DNA of 64,000 nt, from contig NZ_DFBS01000020.1 of the NCBI RefSeq assembly GCF_002366715.1, forward strand, positions 1 to 64,000. The letters run 5' to 3'. Each line of letters starts with the position of its first letter. Within the stretch, counting starts at the first letter, position 1. The notes beneath the pieces are model-generated. The model did no database searches, was not told where the DNA came from, and was given only the letters and a program-made list of their open reading frames with translations. This DNA is from Halomonas sp. UBA3074. Its GTDB lineage: Bacteria; Pseudomonadota; Gammaproteobacteria; Pseudomonadales; Halomonadaceae. A program made the translations under genes and the position numbers. Below are positions 8,556-17,992 of the stretch, piece after piece.

Positions 8556-10070
8556 TCAAATGTTTTCGCGCAGAGCGGCATTCTTTAAGCGCTGGATCTT
8601 ACGATCCTGATAGAGCGAAAACAGAATGGATGCGACGGCTAACGCTAAGAAAAGCGCAGAGAGTGGTCGGGTTAAAAAGGTCATCCAGCTTTCATTAAGC
8701 TCAAGGGCGCGGAATAGCTGGCGTTCAAGATTGTCGCCGAGCACCACGCCCAGTATTAGCGGTGTTAGTGGTACTTCCGCTTTCCAAAGCAGGTAGCCAA
8801 TGATTCCGAAGATAAACAGCACCCAAATATCAAACAGGTTGTTGTTCAAGGCATAGGCGCCAATAGCACAAAGCATTAGCACAACGGGCACGAGGATTTG
8901 TTGCGGGATCAGCGATATCTTGGCGAACCAGCGCACTAGCAGCAGGTTGCAAAGCACCATGACCACGGCACCGATCAGTAGGCTGGCGTAAATGGCACCC
9001 ACCAGCACCGGGTTCTGCTCAAACATCATCGGTCCCGGCGTTATACCGTGCAGAATCAGCACGCCCATCATGATCGCCATGGGCAAATCGCCCGGTATCC
9101 CCAGCGCTAGCGTGGGCACGAATGCGCCACCCGCCACCGCGCTATTAGAGGCTTCAGACGCCACGATACCGCTCGGTATGCCAGTACCAAACTCTTCCGG
9201 GCGCCGAGAGAATTTCTTCGCTTGATCGTAACTCAAGAAATTTGCCACGGTGCCACCCGTTCCGGGGAGCGCGCCGACTAAGCTGCCAATTAATGAAGAA
9301 CGCAGCGTATTAAGCTTTTGCCCTGCCATGTCTTTGATGATTTGGCCGTAGGGAATCGTCACGTTGGTATCGATTTTTTGGGTTTCGCTTTTCTCATCTT
9401 TGAGCTTTTCGATATTGCCTAGCAGTTGAGAGAAGGCGAATATCCCGATCATCACCGGAAGAATTTCAAACCCGGACCCCATGGCAGGTAAGCCAAAATC
9501 AAAGCGTAAATTGCTGTTACGGTCATAACCCACGGTCGTAATTAAAAGCCCGAGTGCCGCTGCCATCAGGCCTTTAAGCAGCGCACCACTGGAAAGACCT
9601 GCCACCAGTGTTAAGGCGAAAACGATCAGCGCGGTGATCTCCCAAGGGCGGAAGTTCATGCTGAAATTGGCGATCAACGGACCGAAAAAGACCAATACCG
9701 CGACACTGATAATAGTGCCCAGAAACGATGAGGCAACGCCAATGCCCAAGGCGCGGCCAGGCTCACCTTTCTGCGCCATTGGGTAGCCGTCATAAACGGT
9801 AGTGATCGAAGAGGGCGTGCCGGGTATGCCGAGCATCACGCCAGACACGATGCCCCCCGAATACCCCCCCACGAAAACACCGACCATCAGTGAAACGCCA
9901 CTCACCGGGTCCATAGCGAAAGTGAAAGGGAAGACCACCAGAATGGCCATGGTGACGGTAAAGCCAGGGATACTGCCGCCAATAATCCCAAACAACACGC
10001 CAATAACGATCAAGCCCAATACCGATGGCGTGCCGACCTCAGCGAGCGCTTGGAGGAAAAAGTTCGTCAT
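8556..10070 (-). CDS. tctA: Tripartite tricarboxylate transporter, large membrane subunit TctA
   Basis: 504 residues with about 11-12 hydrophobic helices. Family motifs include GIIGGSIPGFTVTMAI near the N-terminus, GIPGTPSSITTVYDGYPMAQKG, GALPGTGGTVANFLSYDQAKK and GIPSGIVASEASNSAVAGG. It forms the transport channel together with TctB and takes substrate from the TctC binding protein, driven by an ion gradient. Gene order tctC-tctB-tctA with 39- and 13-base gaps shows a single transcription unit. The solute is not certain. TTT systems carry citrate and many other carboxylates, and the downstream gamma-glutamyltransferase points to a glutamyl or other acyl-amide compound. Confidence 0.93.
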   Translation of the reverse strand: MTNFFLQALAEVGTPSVLGLIVIGVLFGIIGGSIPGFTVTMAILVVFPFTFAMDPVSGVSLMVGVFVGGYSGGIVSGVMLGIPGTPSSITTVYDGYPMAQKGEPGRALGIGVASSFLGTIISVAVLVFFGPLIANFSMNFRPWEITALIVFALTLVAGLSSGALLKGLMAAALGLLITTVGYDRNSNLRFDFGLPAMGSGFEILPVMIGIFAFSQLLGNIEKLKDEKSETQKIDTNVTIPYGQIIKDMAGQKLNTLRSSLIGSLVGALPGTGGTVANFLSYDQAKKFSRRPEEFGTGIPSGIVASEASNSAVAGGAFVPTLALGIPGDLPMAIMMGVLILHGITPGPMMFEQNPVLVGAIYASLLIGAVVMVLCNLLLVRWFAKISLIPQQILVPVVLMLCAIGAYALNNNLFDIWVLFIFGIIGYLLWKAEVPLTPLILGVVLGDNLERQLFRALELNESWMTFLTRPLSALFLALAVASILFSLYQDRKIQRLKNAALRENI

Positions 10071-10083
10071 TATTTACTCCAGG

Positions 10084-10572
10084 TTAAGGCAGCCATACAT
10101 TCAGGCCATAGCGGAAAACAACAAAGATGATGATCGCCAACGAGCAGCTCAGCGTTAGGTTAATCAGCCATTTGCGTCGCGAATCAACACCCATCAGCAG
10201 CGCGAGCGAGGTAACAAGAAAGCCAATGGTCGCGGCGATATAGCCCACCACAGGCAGTAGCGCTGCATAAAGCCCAAAGAGTAAAAACAGCGCAAGTATG
10301 GTGCGTCGGCTTTGAAACCACTCACCAATGAGCTGTTTTGCGCCTGGTCGCTTCGGCACTTTTACCAGCAGTGAACGCACCAAAATCAGCAATGAAAAAA
10401 TGCCAATCACCACCAATAAAATGCGGGGAAATAGCGCTGACCCGTAAGGCTGCCAACTAGTAGGCGGGGCAATACTGCCTGATTCCACCCACATGACAGC
10501 CACAATCAAAAGCAGCGCTAGCGCCAAAGCGCGGTCTTTCGTTAGCGTTAGCATTAGCGATGTCTCCGGCAA
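10084..10572 (-). CDS. tctB: Tripartite tricarboxylate transporter, small membrane subunit TctB
   Basis: 162 residues with four predicted membrane helices (about 10-28, 45-62, 88-110, 125-155) and a hydrophilic loop in the middle. This matches the TctB/DUF1468 family in length and topology. It lies between tctC and tctA, where small subunits of this transporter class always sit. Sequence conservation in the family is low, so the call rests on size, topology and context. Confidence 0.88.
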   Translation of the reverse strand: MPETSLMLTLTKDRALALALLLIVAVMWVESGSIAPPTSWQPYGSALFPRILLVVIGIFSLLILVRSLLVKVPKRPGAKQLIGEWFQSRRTILALFLLFGLYAALLPVVGYIAATIGFLVTSLALLMGVDSRRKWLINLTLSCSLAIIIFVVFRYGLNVWLP

Positions 10573-10611
10573 CCCTAGCCCGCGTGCATACGAGGGCTAG
10601 GGGATGCGTCC

Positions 10612-11604
10612 TCAGTTCTGGAAATCGATGTTTTCGGCAGCCGCACTGAGCGCCGCTTCGTTTTCATCCAGGAACGCCTGATAATCCTCGCCCGCTAGAA
10701 ATCTCACGACCGAGCCAAACTCGTTTTCGATACGGCTCTGTACTTCTTCGTTTTCCAGGGCCTGTTCGTAAGCATTAGCGATAGTATCGACGACGTCTTG
10801 GGGCGTGCCTTTGGGGGCGAAAATGCCGCGGCTGGTGGAGTGATCCATCTCTATACCTTGCTCGCGCAGGGTAGGGACATCCGGCATGCTATCGAGACGT
10901 TCTGGATGAGCGATGCCTAGAGCGCGGAAGGTGCCGTCTTCAAAGAAGGCACCGCCAGAAGGCAGGTTGAACATAGCAAAATCGACTTCTTCCGCCATCA
11001 AGGCTGATACCTGCTCGCCGGTATCGGGATAGCCGACTAGGCGCACATCGGCCATATCAATGCCCGCTTCCTGGAAGAATTGTGCCCAGAAGAAGTGATC
11101 CGTGGAACTTGGGATCATGCTGAAACGCACTTGGCCTGGGTTTTCACTCACGTAGTCAGCAATTTCATCGGCGCTTTGCACAGGATGATTGGTATGGGCG
11201 GTGGGAATGTTGATGGTTTGGGTAAGTAGCGCGATAGGCTCGAAGGCATCAAAGGAGTAGTCGACGGTGCCTGCTAGCTTTGACAGTGCAATGGTGTCGT
11301 GGCTGCCTAGAAGCGTATAGCCGTCCGGGTCGGCATCCTTCACATTGCGCGAACCCAAGGTGGCACCCGCACCCGCCATGTTGACGGGAACAATGGATTC
11401 GCCCAGCGTTTTTTCAGCCTCTTGGGAAATCAGCCGGAACAGGATGTCCGTTGCGCCGCCCGGGCCGTAAGGAATAATCAAGCGGATATCCTGTTCGGGA
11501 TAGTCAGCTTGCGCGGTCGACGTCATTGCCAAACCAGAGGCAAGTCCGAGGGCGGCGATGGCAGTTTTTAGCGTAGTGCTTAGAGTCAATGTTGAACGCG
11601 TCAT
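10612..11604 (-). CDS. tctC: Tripartite tricarboxylate transporter substrate-binding protein TctC (Bug family)
   Basis: 330 residues. The first 33 form a Sec signal peptide ending at AQA, giving a periplasmic protein. The mature part begins with YPEQDIRLIIPYGPGGATDILFR-like sequence, the ligand-loop signature of Bug receptors, followed by GAGATLGSRNVKDADPDGYT. It captures the solute in the periplasm and hands it to TctA/TctB. It is the first gene of the four-gene minus-strand unit tctC-tctB-tctA-ggt, so the promoter should lie in the 140 bases between it and the chrA gene at 11745. Confidence 0.93.
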   Translation of the reverse strand: MTRSTLTLSTTLKTAIAALGLASGLAMTSTAQADYPEQDIRLIIPYGPGGATDILFRLISQEAEKTLGESIVPVNMAGAGATLGSRNVKDADPDGYTLLGSHDTIALSKLAGTVDYSFDAFEPIALLTQTINIPTAHTNHPVQSADEIADYVSENPGQVRFSMIPSSTDHFFWAQFFQEAGIDMADVRLVGYPDTGEQVSALMAEEVDFAMFNLPSGGAFFEDGTFRALGIAHPERLDSMPDVPTLREQGIEMDHSTSRGIFAPKGTPQDVVDTIANAYEQALENEEVQSRIENEFGSVVRFLAGEDYQAFLDENEAALSAAAENIDFQN

Positions 11605-11744
11605 TCTTTTACACCTTTATAGATTGAGTTTGGTGTTATGGGATGCCGCCCGTAAAGCAGCGACGTGGTGAGCGCGTGGTCCCGTTATCGGGTTCTTGTT
11701 GTCACAGCACAATCCGGATTTATAAGACTGTGCGGCAGTGAATG

Positions 11745-12275
11745 TCAGCCGAGAAAGAGCCCTCCATAAACCAGAGCGCCCATGACCACAAACGCAGGGT
11801 GGGTATTGAAGCGAATCAGGGCGATCGCCGCGACTGCGCCAATAATCAGCGTATGAATAGCGCCGCTTGAATTAAGGCTTTCAAGCAGAAAGCCTAGGGT
11901 TAACCACGCCATCATCATGGCAATGACCGGGCGAACCCATTGGCTCATGCGTTTAACCCGGGGGGAATCGCGGTGGCGGTATAGCAGCCCCAGCGCGCCA
12001 AGCATCAACAACAACGTCGGCACGACCGTGGCAACCACTGCGATAATGGCACCGCCAATGCCAGCGACTTCATAACCCACGTAGCCCGCCATTTTGGTCG
12101 CGATGGGGCTTGGCAGGGCGTTGCCTAACGCAAGCGTTTCTGCAAACGTCTGAGCGGTCATCCAGTCATATCGCCCGACGACTTCGGCTTCAATCAGCGG
12201 AATGATGGCGGGTCCCCCGCCATAACCAATAATGTTCGGAATGAAAAACGCCAGGAACAGCTCCCAATAAATCAC
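11745..12275 (-). CDS. Chromate transporter, ChrA single-domain half (second gene)
   Basis: 176 residues, one ChrA (CHR) domain with about five to six membrane helices. The family motif appears as FFIPNIIGYGGGPAIIPLI, then FAETLALGNALPSPIATKMAGYVGY. Short-chain ChrA proteins work as pairs with opposite membrane orientation. This one overlaps the upstream half by 4 bases (ATGA, 12272-12275), so the two are translationally coupled. Chromate efflux is the known role of full-length ChrA. For short pairs the substrate is often untested. Confidence 0.88.
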   Translation of the reverse strand: MIYWELFLAFFIPNIIGYGGGPAIIPLIEAEVVGRYDWMTAQTFAETLALGNALPSPIATKMAGYVGYEVAGIGGAIIAVVATVVPTLLLMLGALGLLYRHRDSPRVKRMSQWVRPVIAMMMAWLTLGFLLESLNSSGAIHTLIIGAVAAIALIRFNTHPAFVVMGALVYGGLFLG

Positions 12276-12856
12276 GCGTTACCCTCCGCTTTCTTAGCGC
12301 CCGTCGGTTTCGTGCCGGAAGGGCGTAGCAGGGCGGCAACGAGAATTGCGCCAATTACCCAGCCTGGGTGGATGCCAAGCCAGTAAATGAGGCCAGCGGC
12401 GACAACGGCCATGGCAATACTGACCCACCAGCCAAGTGCAGCCTTGGATTTATCGAAAAAGTCCCAGGTGAGTTGTGCCATCATCACCATCACCACCGGG
12501 ACGACCGCTTGCCCCATGCCACGAATCCAGGCGACATCGCGGTAACGGCTAAAAATGCCTAACATAATGATCATCGCTACAATCATGGGCAGGATGATGG
12601 CAACGACGGCGGCGATACAACCGGTCACTCCGGCCACGCGGTAGCCGATATAGCCTGGCATTTTGGTGGCAATCGGCCCGGGCAGCGTATTGCCAATGGC
12701 TAATACGTCGGCAAATTCTTCATCCGTTAGCCAGTGATGGCGGGTAACCACTTCTGCGCGCACTAAGGGAATCATGGCGGGACCACCGCCAAAACCAAAG
12801 ATACCGACGCGAAAAAAAGCCCAGAACAATTGCCAAGCGGCACCCCGTCTTTTCAT
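12272..12856 (-). CDS. Chromate transporter, ChrA single-domain half (first gene)
   Basis: 194 residues, one CHR domain: FFRVGIFGFGGGPAMIPLVRAEV near the N-terminus, then FADVLAIGNTLPGPIATKMPGYIGY. The two halves are clearly related to each other in these blocks, indicating an old duplication that stayed split. This gene carries an extra charged tail (GTKPTGAKKAEG). It is first in the two-gene unit and divergent from the GntR regulator at 13039, with a 182-base shared control region, so that regulator is the likely controller. Confidence 0.88.
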   Translation of the reverse strand: MKRRGAAWQLFWAFFRVGIFGFGGGPAMIPLVRAEVVTRHHWLTDEEFADVLAIGNTLPGPIATKMPGYIGYRVAGVTGCIAAVVAIILPMIVAMIIMLGIFSRYRDVAWIRGMGQAVVPVVMVMMAQLTWDFFDKSKAALGWWVSIAMAVVAAGLIYWLGIHPGWVIGAILVAALLRPSGTKPTGAKKAEGNA

Positions 12857-13038
12857 GGGCGCGTATCCCGCAAAGCGAATGAGGAAGTGATTAAATGCAT
12901 GCCAGAACCTTATTTATCGTTTGTAGGTCAAAAAATCGATTATCTTGTCTAAAATAGAATATAGGTAGTGCCCGATCCGACGTCAACCGTGAAATCGGGA
13001 TGGGGCAGCGGGAACTGTGATGAAAAAAGGACATTGTC

Positions 13039-13725
13039 ATGAATAATTCTTTACCTAAATCAGCAATGCCAGTGGGGCCCGTCGGGACTGCTTCTAGCCG
13101 CGTGTTCGACCATTTGCGTAAAGATTTGGTGGGAGGTCGCTTTGTTGCTGGCGAAAAACTGGCCATCAATGCGCTTAAAGAACGGTATCAGGTTGGTTTG
13201 AGCCCGTTACGCGAAGCGCTTAACAAATTGGCGGCGTATGGATTATTGATCCAGGAAAATCAGCGTGGTTTTCGTGTGCCGAAGCTGTCGCGTGAAGAGC
13301 TGGACGATATTGCCCACATGCGGCTAGAAATGGAGGGAATGGCATTAGAGCGGGCAATTGCCAACGGGGATTCGCTCTGGGAGGCCGATTTGTTGGCGGC
13401 CGCACACCGCTTGAAGCGTGCCGACATTACCTTGGATAAGGGTGAAGAGTGGGAGCATTTGCATACCCAGTTTCATCGTACGTTAGTCGCCCCCTGTGGT
13501 TCTGTATGGTTACTGCGTTTTATTGAACAGCTGCATGATCAGTTTGATCGTTACCGCCGCCTGGGGCCGAAAATGCCGACCATTCGACAAGAGCTGGACG
13601 AACAGCATCATCAGCTGGTGGAGTTGGCGCTACAGCGTGATGCTAAAGCCGCGCGAGAGTTGATGGATGACCATATCCATAAATCTTATGAAGTGGCGCT
13701 AAAGCGTTATCAAGAGCACGCTTAG
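13039..13725 (+). CDS. GntR family transcriptional regulator, FadR/FCD subfamily
   Basis: 228 residues. An N-terminal winged helix (about 17-85) contains VFDHLRKDLVGGRFVAGEKL and YQVGLSPLREALNKLAAYGL. A C-terminal all-helical FCD ligand domain (about 95-220) has metal or ligand residues of the usual type (RLEMEGMALE, HTQFHRTLVA, EQHHQLVELA, DDHIHKSYE). FCD regulators usually respond to small carboxylates. It is divergent from the chrA pair, and the tctCBA-ggt carboxylate-uptake unit follows that pair. It may govern one or both. An AAGGAC ribosome site precedes the ATG. Confidence 0.92.
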   Translation: MNNSLPKSAMPVGPVGTASSRVFDHLRKDLVGGRFVAGEKLAINALKERYQVGLSPLREALNKLAAYGLLIQENQRGFRVPKLSREELDDIAHMRLEMEGMALERAIANGDSLWEADLLAAAHRLKRADITLDKGEEWEHLHTQFHRTLVAPCGSVWLLRFIEQLHDQFDRYRRLGPKMPTIRQELDEQHHQLVELALQRDAKAARELMDDHIHKSYEVALKRYQEHA

Positions 13726-13845
13726 CGAGCCGCATTGCGGTCTAGCCGTTAGTTAGCCACGACATAGCATATAGCCAGTGTGTAAACTGCTGCGCACGTA
13801 TTAGGATCGTCATTACCGACTTACTGATCTAGAAGGCAGGGTGTT

Positions 13846-14400
13846 ATGCACACAGATAACCAGATAGTGGCACAAACCCTAACCTGGGTGCGCACTTTTA
13901 TCGTGGCGGAGAATATTTGCCCCTTTGCACAGCGGGAGTTGGAGCGTGAAACCATCCGTGTCGAAGTGGTGCGCTCAAAAAAAATCGAAGTGGCGCTCGA
14001 AGAGCTGATGGTGGAAGTGCAGTGGTTAGATGATCACCCTGACACAGAAACCACGTTGCTGGTGTTTCCCACGCTGTTTAAAAGCTTTGATCACTACCTG
14101 GATTTTGTCGAGCTTGCTGAAAATATCTTGGCCGATCAAGGCTATGAAGGCATTTATCAGCTCGCCACTTTTCACCCAGATTATTGCTTCGAAGGCGCTG
14201 AGCCTGATGAGGCTTCCAATTATACCAACCGTTCTCCCTACGCGATGGTTCACCTGCTGCGTGAAGCAAGTGTGGAAAAAGCCATCGAGTTCTATGGCGA
14301 CACGGCTGCTATCCCAGAGCAAAATATTGCCAAGTTAACCGCCATGGGCAGTGAGGCTGCCGAGCAGCAGCTGCAACGCTGCTTTGAAGCCAGTGCCTAG
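13846..14400 (+). CDS. DUF1415 family protein
   Basis: 184 residues. The N-terminus (TLTWVRTFIVAENICPFAQ) and the later YQLATFHPDYCFEGAEPDEA and NYTNRSPYAMVHLLREAS blocks match the conserved DUF1415 family of proteobacteria, whose function is unknown. Conserved Cys, His and Asp/Glu residues suggest a soluble enzyme, but no catalytic role is established. It is single, and its stop overlaps the convergent cyclase gene by 4 bases. Confidence 0.85.
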   Translation: MHTDNQIVAQTLTWVRTFIVAENICPFAQRELERETIRVEVVRSKKIEVALEELMVEVQWLDDHPDTETTLLVFPTLFKSFDHYLDFVELAENILADQGYEGIYQLATFHPDYCFEGAEPDEASNYTNRSPYAMVHLLREASVEKAIEFYGDTAAIPEQNIAKLTAMGSEAAEQQLQRCFEASA

Positions 14401-16052
14401 GCTGGATGGATAACGAGTTGATGTTTTCCTCTCGCTTTCGCTGCATAGAGCGCCTCATCGGCCAGTTGCAGCACTGTATTGATATTGAGCCCATGGTGGG
14501 GCCACCAGGCGGCGCCTAAGCTACAACCAACGCGGGCCTGCTCATTATCAGGTAATAAGACGGGGTGATCGATAGAGCCGAGCAAGCGTCGGCTAATTTC
14601 ATGAGTGAGCATCTCCAGATGCTCCTCTTTCGTTTTAAGTACCATGACGAATTCATCGCCACCCATCCTGGCCACTACATCGCCACTGCGCAGGGCATTC
14701 TTTAGTCGTTGAGTGATCTCAATGAGCAGTAAGTCGCCCGCATGGTGTCCTAGATCATCGTTAACCTGTTTAAAACCATCCAGGTCAATGAAGACGACGA
14801 CCATACTTTGTTGATTTCTCTCCGCCTCGGGTATCGCAAGCTGCAAATATTGATTCAAAAAAGCCCGGTTCGGCAGGCCCGTTAACGGGTCCGTGTTGGC
14901 TAGATCTTCTAGGCGGTTAATGGTGCTTCGTTGATCCAATAAACGGGTGACCATATTACGCATCGAGGTCGAGAGTCGTTTTAATTCGGGGGAGCCGCTT
15001 TCGAGAGGAATGCTATCGGCGTGTTCGCCATCCTGCATTTTATCGGCGGCGCTGGCTAAGCGCGTCAGCGGCGCAACCATGCGCGATGCTATCACCCAGC
15101 CAATGATGGCAAACAGCAACGCCAGTAGTATGCCTATTCCCATAATGGCTGCCTGTAACTGTTCAACCGGCGCCAGGGCGGTCATGACAGGGCGTCGGCT
15201 AACCGCTATCCAGCCTAGGCCGGGAAAGTCTTCAAAGCCGCTGCTGCGAGCATAACCTGTCATGTAACGTTCACCGTCAGGCCAGGTTTCAATGGCCCAC
15301 TGGGGCGATGTGCTCGTTGGGGCAGGTATATGCGCAAGGCTCGTAAGCGACTGACCCATCAATGCCTCAGGGCCTAATAATACCGTGCCGCTAGCGGATA
15401 GCAGAAGCATTTCAGTATCTTGCCGGTGCGGGGTCGGTGCGAGCATAGATTGCTGAACATACTCAGCCCACTGCCAGCTCAAATGTACCGCCAGGACGCC
15501 CTGCAGGGTTTGGTTGCGGTCATAGACCGGCGTAGCGATATCGACAAACTGAAGCTCTTCACCGCTGGGGTTGGGCAGTAGCTGTGCCAGCATGACCGCT
15601 TCGTGCACATCGCCTACCCAGAGCGCCTCACGCCCTTCGATAAAGACGGGGCGTTGGGCGATGGATACCCCTTCTAAAATTCCCTCCGTAGCCGCTTGGA
15701 CAGTACCTTCTGGGTCAGTGAAACCTATCCACGACACCACATTATGGTTGTCTTGCAAACGCTCCAGCTGTTCGCGTAGTAAGCCCGTGTCCGTGTCGTT
15801 GGTGAATGCTTGGATACCCAGCAACAGTTTCACTTCTTTGATCCGGGCATCCATGCTGCGATCCAGCTTATCAATCATTTGGTAAGCAGCTTCAGAAGCC
15901 GCATTGCCAATATTGGCCTCCATTTGTTCTGCCGACTCATGAGAAGCCACCCAGCCCAGCAGTAGCGTCGTGGCAAATACCAGTGTCGCAATCAAGACGA
16001 TAAAGCGTGAGCGCAGGGAAAAATGTGTGAATAAAGAGGAGTTAGAAAACAT
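14397..16052 (-). CDS. Membrane diguanylate cyclase with Cache-type sensor, HAMP and GGDEF
   Basis: About 551 residues from the ATG at 16052. The frame stays open to a TTG at 16103, which would add 17 residues; the ATG is preferred because the extra stretch has no membrane or signal character, although neither start has a strong ribosome site. TM1 is at about 15-38, a periplasmic double-Cache-like sensor extends to about 300, then TM2, a HAMP linker and a GGDEF domain. The active loop is intact (GGDEF, about residue 464) and the RxxD inhibitory site (RSGD) sits five residues before it, so it should make c-di-GMP and be product-inhibited. It would oppose the EAL protein at 1775. Confidence 0.92.
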   Translation of the reverse strand: MFSNSSLFTHFSLRSRFIVLIATLVFATTLLLGWVASHESAEQMEANIGNAASEAAYQMIDKLDRSMDARIKEVKLLLGIQAFTNDTDTGLLREQLERLQDNHNVVSWIGFTDPEGTVQAATEGILEGVSIAQRPVFIEGREALWVGDVHEAVMLAQLLPNPSGEELQFVDIATPVYDRNQTLQGVLAVHLSWQWAEYVQQSMLAPTPHRQDTEMLLLSASGTVLLGPEALMGQSLTSLAHIPAPTSTSPQWAIETWPDGERYMTGYARSSGFEDFPGLGWIAVSRRPVMTALAPVEQLQAAIMGIGILLALLFAIIGWVIASRMVAPLTRLASAADKMQDGEHADSIPLESGSPELKRLSTSMRNMVTRLLDQRSTINRLEDLANTDPLTGLPNRAFLNQYLQLAIPEAERNQQSMVVVFIDLDGFKQVNDDLGHHAGDLLLIEITQRLKNALRSGDVVARMGGDEFVMVLKTKEEHLEMLTHEISRRLLGSIDHPVLLPDNEQARVGCSLGAAWWPHHGLNINTVLQLADEALYAAKARGKHQLVIHPA

Positions 16053-16279
16053 TACAAAAGGCTTACCGTGGGCTGAGTCATGCTCGAGTGTGAAGGCAAG
16101 CAAAGGATACCTATCAACTAAGCAATATAATTTATGTTATGAGAATGACTTTACCGGAAAAGCTTTCTAGATGCGCGACGTTTGCTGCAGGGCAGAGTTA
16201 GAAAAAAGATTTTTAATGCAGCAAAACGTTACAAAACGAGTCAATGAATCCATTTCATGAAGTTGGACTGTTCACTTCG

Positions 16280-16774
16280 TTACAACGCCTTATACATGAC
16301 ATGAGCGTCGACTAAACCAAAGCGTGCGTGTCGGTAGGCATTGGGTACCGTGCCTACGATGCGAAACCCTAGCTTTTGCCATAAGGCCACCGCGATCTCG
16401 TTCGTTGCGATTACCGCGTTGTACTGCATCGCCTGGAAACCTAACGCCTTGGCTTGTCTCTGTGAATGCTCGCACATGGCACGTGCAACGCCCTTGCCGC
16501 GAGCCATTGGCGTTACCATGTAACCGCAGTTGCAAATGTGATCACCGGGGCCAGCCGCATTGGCTTTGAGATAGTAAGCCCCCAGTAATTGGCCGCCTTC
16601 ATCCTTGACGACCCAACTGACCAAGGGGGGTTTACACCACAGTTGGTAGGCCGCGTCATAGCTGATATCAGGGGCGATGGCGTAGGTTTCCTGCGCGGCC
16701 ACGATGGCTTGGAAGGTGGGCCAAAAAACGCTGAAATCCTTTTCGGTCATTGGCGAGAAGGCAATGTTCGTCAT
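16280..16774 (-). CDS. GNAT family N-acetyltransferase
   Basis: 164 residues forming a single GNAT fold. The acetyl-CoA pyrophosphate loop is visible as ARGKGVARAMCEH (Q/RxxGxG/A type), followed by the last conserved block ATNEIAVALWQKLGFRIVGTVP. Substrate unknown; proteins of this size acetylate small amines, antibiotics or protein N-termini. It is monocistronic and 60 bases from the downstream end of the monooxygenase gene. Confidence 0.88.
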   Translation of the reverse strand: MTNIAFSPMTEKDFSVFWPTFQAIVAAQETYAIAPDISYDAAYQLWCKPPLVSWVVKDEGGQLLGAYYLKANAAGPGDHICNCGYMVTPMARGKGVARAMCEHSQRQAKALGFQAMQYNAVIATNEIAVALWQKLGFRIVGTVPNAYRHARFGLVDAHVMYKAL

Positions 16775-16834
16775 TCGTTTTTTCCATTATCTTCGATGTT
16801 GAGCCTACCATGGCTGATACGGCTCGCTTTGCGT

Positions 16835-17827
16835 TTAACGAACGACGTCGGCCACGATCTCGTAGCTGCGCAGACGGTCTGCATGATTGTAAAAATCACT
16901 GTTAATCATTAGCTCATCAGCGCCAGTGCGGGCTTGGAACTCTTCAAGCTCTGCTTTCACAGTGTCAGGGCCGCCAATGATCGCTGCACCTAAAAACTGG
17001 CTGACTTGTGCCTGTTCCATGGGTGACCAATCCAGTTGTTCGACCGGCGGCTGAGACTGGGTAGGTTTGCCGCGAATTAGGTTAAGGAATTTCTGCTGTG
17101 CGGTAGTGGCCAAGTAGTGCGCCATCGCATCGCTTTCGGCGGCCATGACGGGGAGGCCGACCATCGCGTGGGGCTTTTCCAAGTGCTCGGAAGGGCGGAA
17201 ATTGTCACGATACAAACGCAGTGCTTCAAATAAATAACCGGGCGCAAACTGGGCAGCAAACGCAAAGGGCAAGCCCAGTTTAGCTGCCAACTGTGCGCTA
17301 TAACCGCTAGAGCCCAGCAGCCAAATAGGCACATGGGTGCCTTGGCCAGGCACGGCTTTCACCCGTTGCTGGGGCTCCGCTTCGGCTAAGTAGCTACGCA
17401 GCTCGTTCAGCAACTGCGGGAAATCATCCACACCCGCATGGGCGTTCCGCCGCATGGCCTGCATCGTGGCACCATCCGAGCCGGGCGCACGCCCTAAGCC
17501 CAAATCAATGCGTCCCGGGTAGAGCGTTTCCAGGGTGCCGAACTGCTCGGCGATCACTAGCGGCGGGTGGTTTGGCAACATAATGCCGCCACTGCCCACG
17601 CGAATGGTAGAGGTTTGTCCGGCAACATGACCAATCAGCACAGCGGTCGCCGCGCTGGCGATGCCGGCAATATTGTGATGCTCAGCCAGCCAGTAACGGG
17701 TGTAGCCGAGTCGCTCGGTTAGCTGTGCCAGCGCAACACTGTCACGAAAAGTTTCAGCGGCGCTCCCGCCCTGACGAATCGGTGCTAAATCCAGCACTGA
17801 AAGGGCGGTATTAGCGAATTGGCTCAT
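16835..17827 (-). CDS. LLM class flavin-dependent oxidoreductase (luciferase-like)
   Basis: 330 residues with the bacterial luciferase-like TIM-barrel pattern: LSVLDLAPIRQGG at the N-terminus, TRYWLAEHHN (typical of the YhbW/YceB-like MsnO8 subgroup), VGSGGIMLPNHPPLVIAEQF, PGRIDLGLGRAPGSD and PIWLLGSSGYSAQLAA. It would use reduced FMN supplied by a separate reductase. The natural substrate is unknown. No partner reductase is nearby. Confidence 0.9.
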   Translation of the reverse strand: MSQFANTALSVLDLAPIRQGGSAAETFRDSVALAQLTERLGYTRYWLAEHHNIAGIASAATAVLIGHVAGQTSTIRVGSGGIMLPNHPPLVIAEQFGTLETLYPGRIDLGLGRAPGSDGATMQAMRRNAHAGVDDFPQLLNELRSYLAEAEPQQRVKAVPGQGTHVPIWLLGSSGYSAQLAAKLGLPFAFAAQFAPGYLFEALRLYRDNFRPSEHLEKPHAMVGLPVMAAESDAMAHYLATTAQQKFLNLIRGKPTQSQPPVEQLDWSPMEQAQVSQFLGAAIIGGPDTVKAELEEFQARTGADELMINSDFYNHADRLRSYEIVADVVR

Positions 17828-17992
17828 GGGTCACCTGCAAATTGATTCGTGGGCGCGCATGAAGTGAAAAAAATTACTTAGCGCGCTTGGTAATATCACG
17901 TTATGCGGTCAGTGACCATGAATTACAAGGCCTGGTTCCGTGAGGCAGGTCCCGTGTTGGTTTTGGCGATGTGAAATCGATGAGGGTGTCGT

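Noticed and set aside
16053..16103. TTG start extending the diguanylate cyclase by 17 residues
   Set aside because: The extra stretch adds no membrane or signal feature and the ATG at 16052 gives a normal N-terminal anchor; not excluded with certainty.
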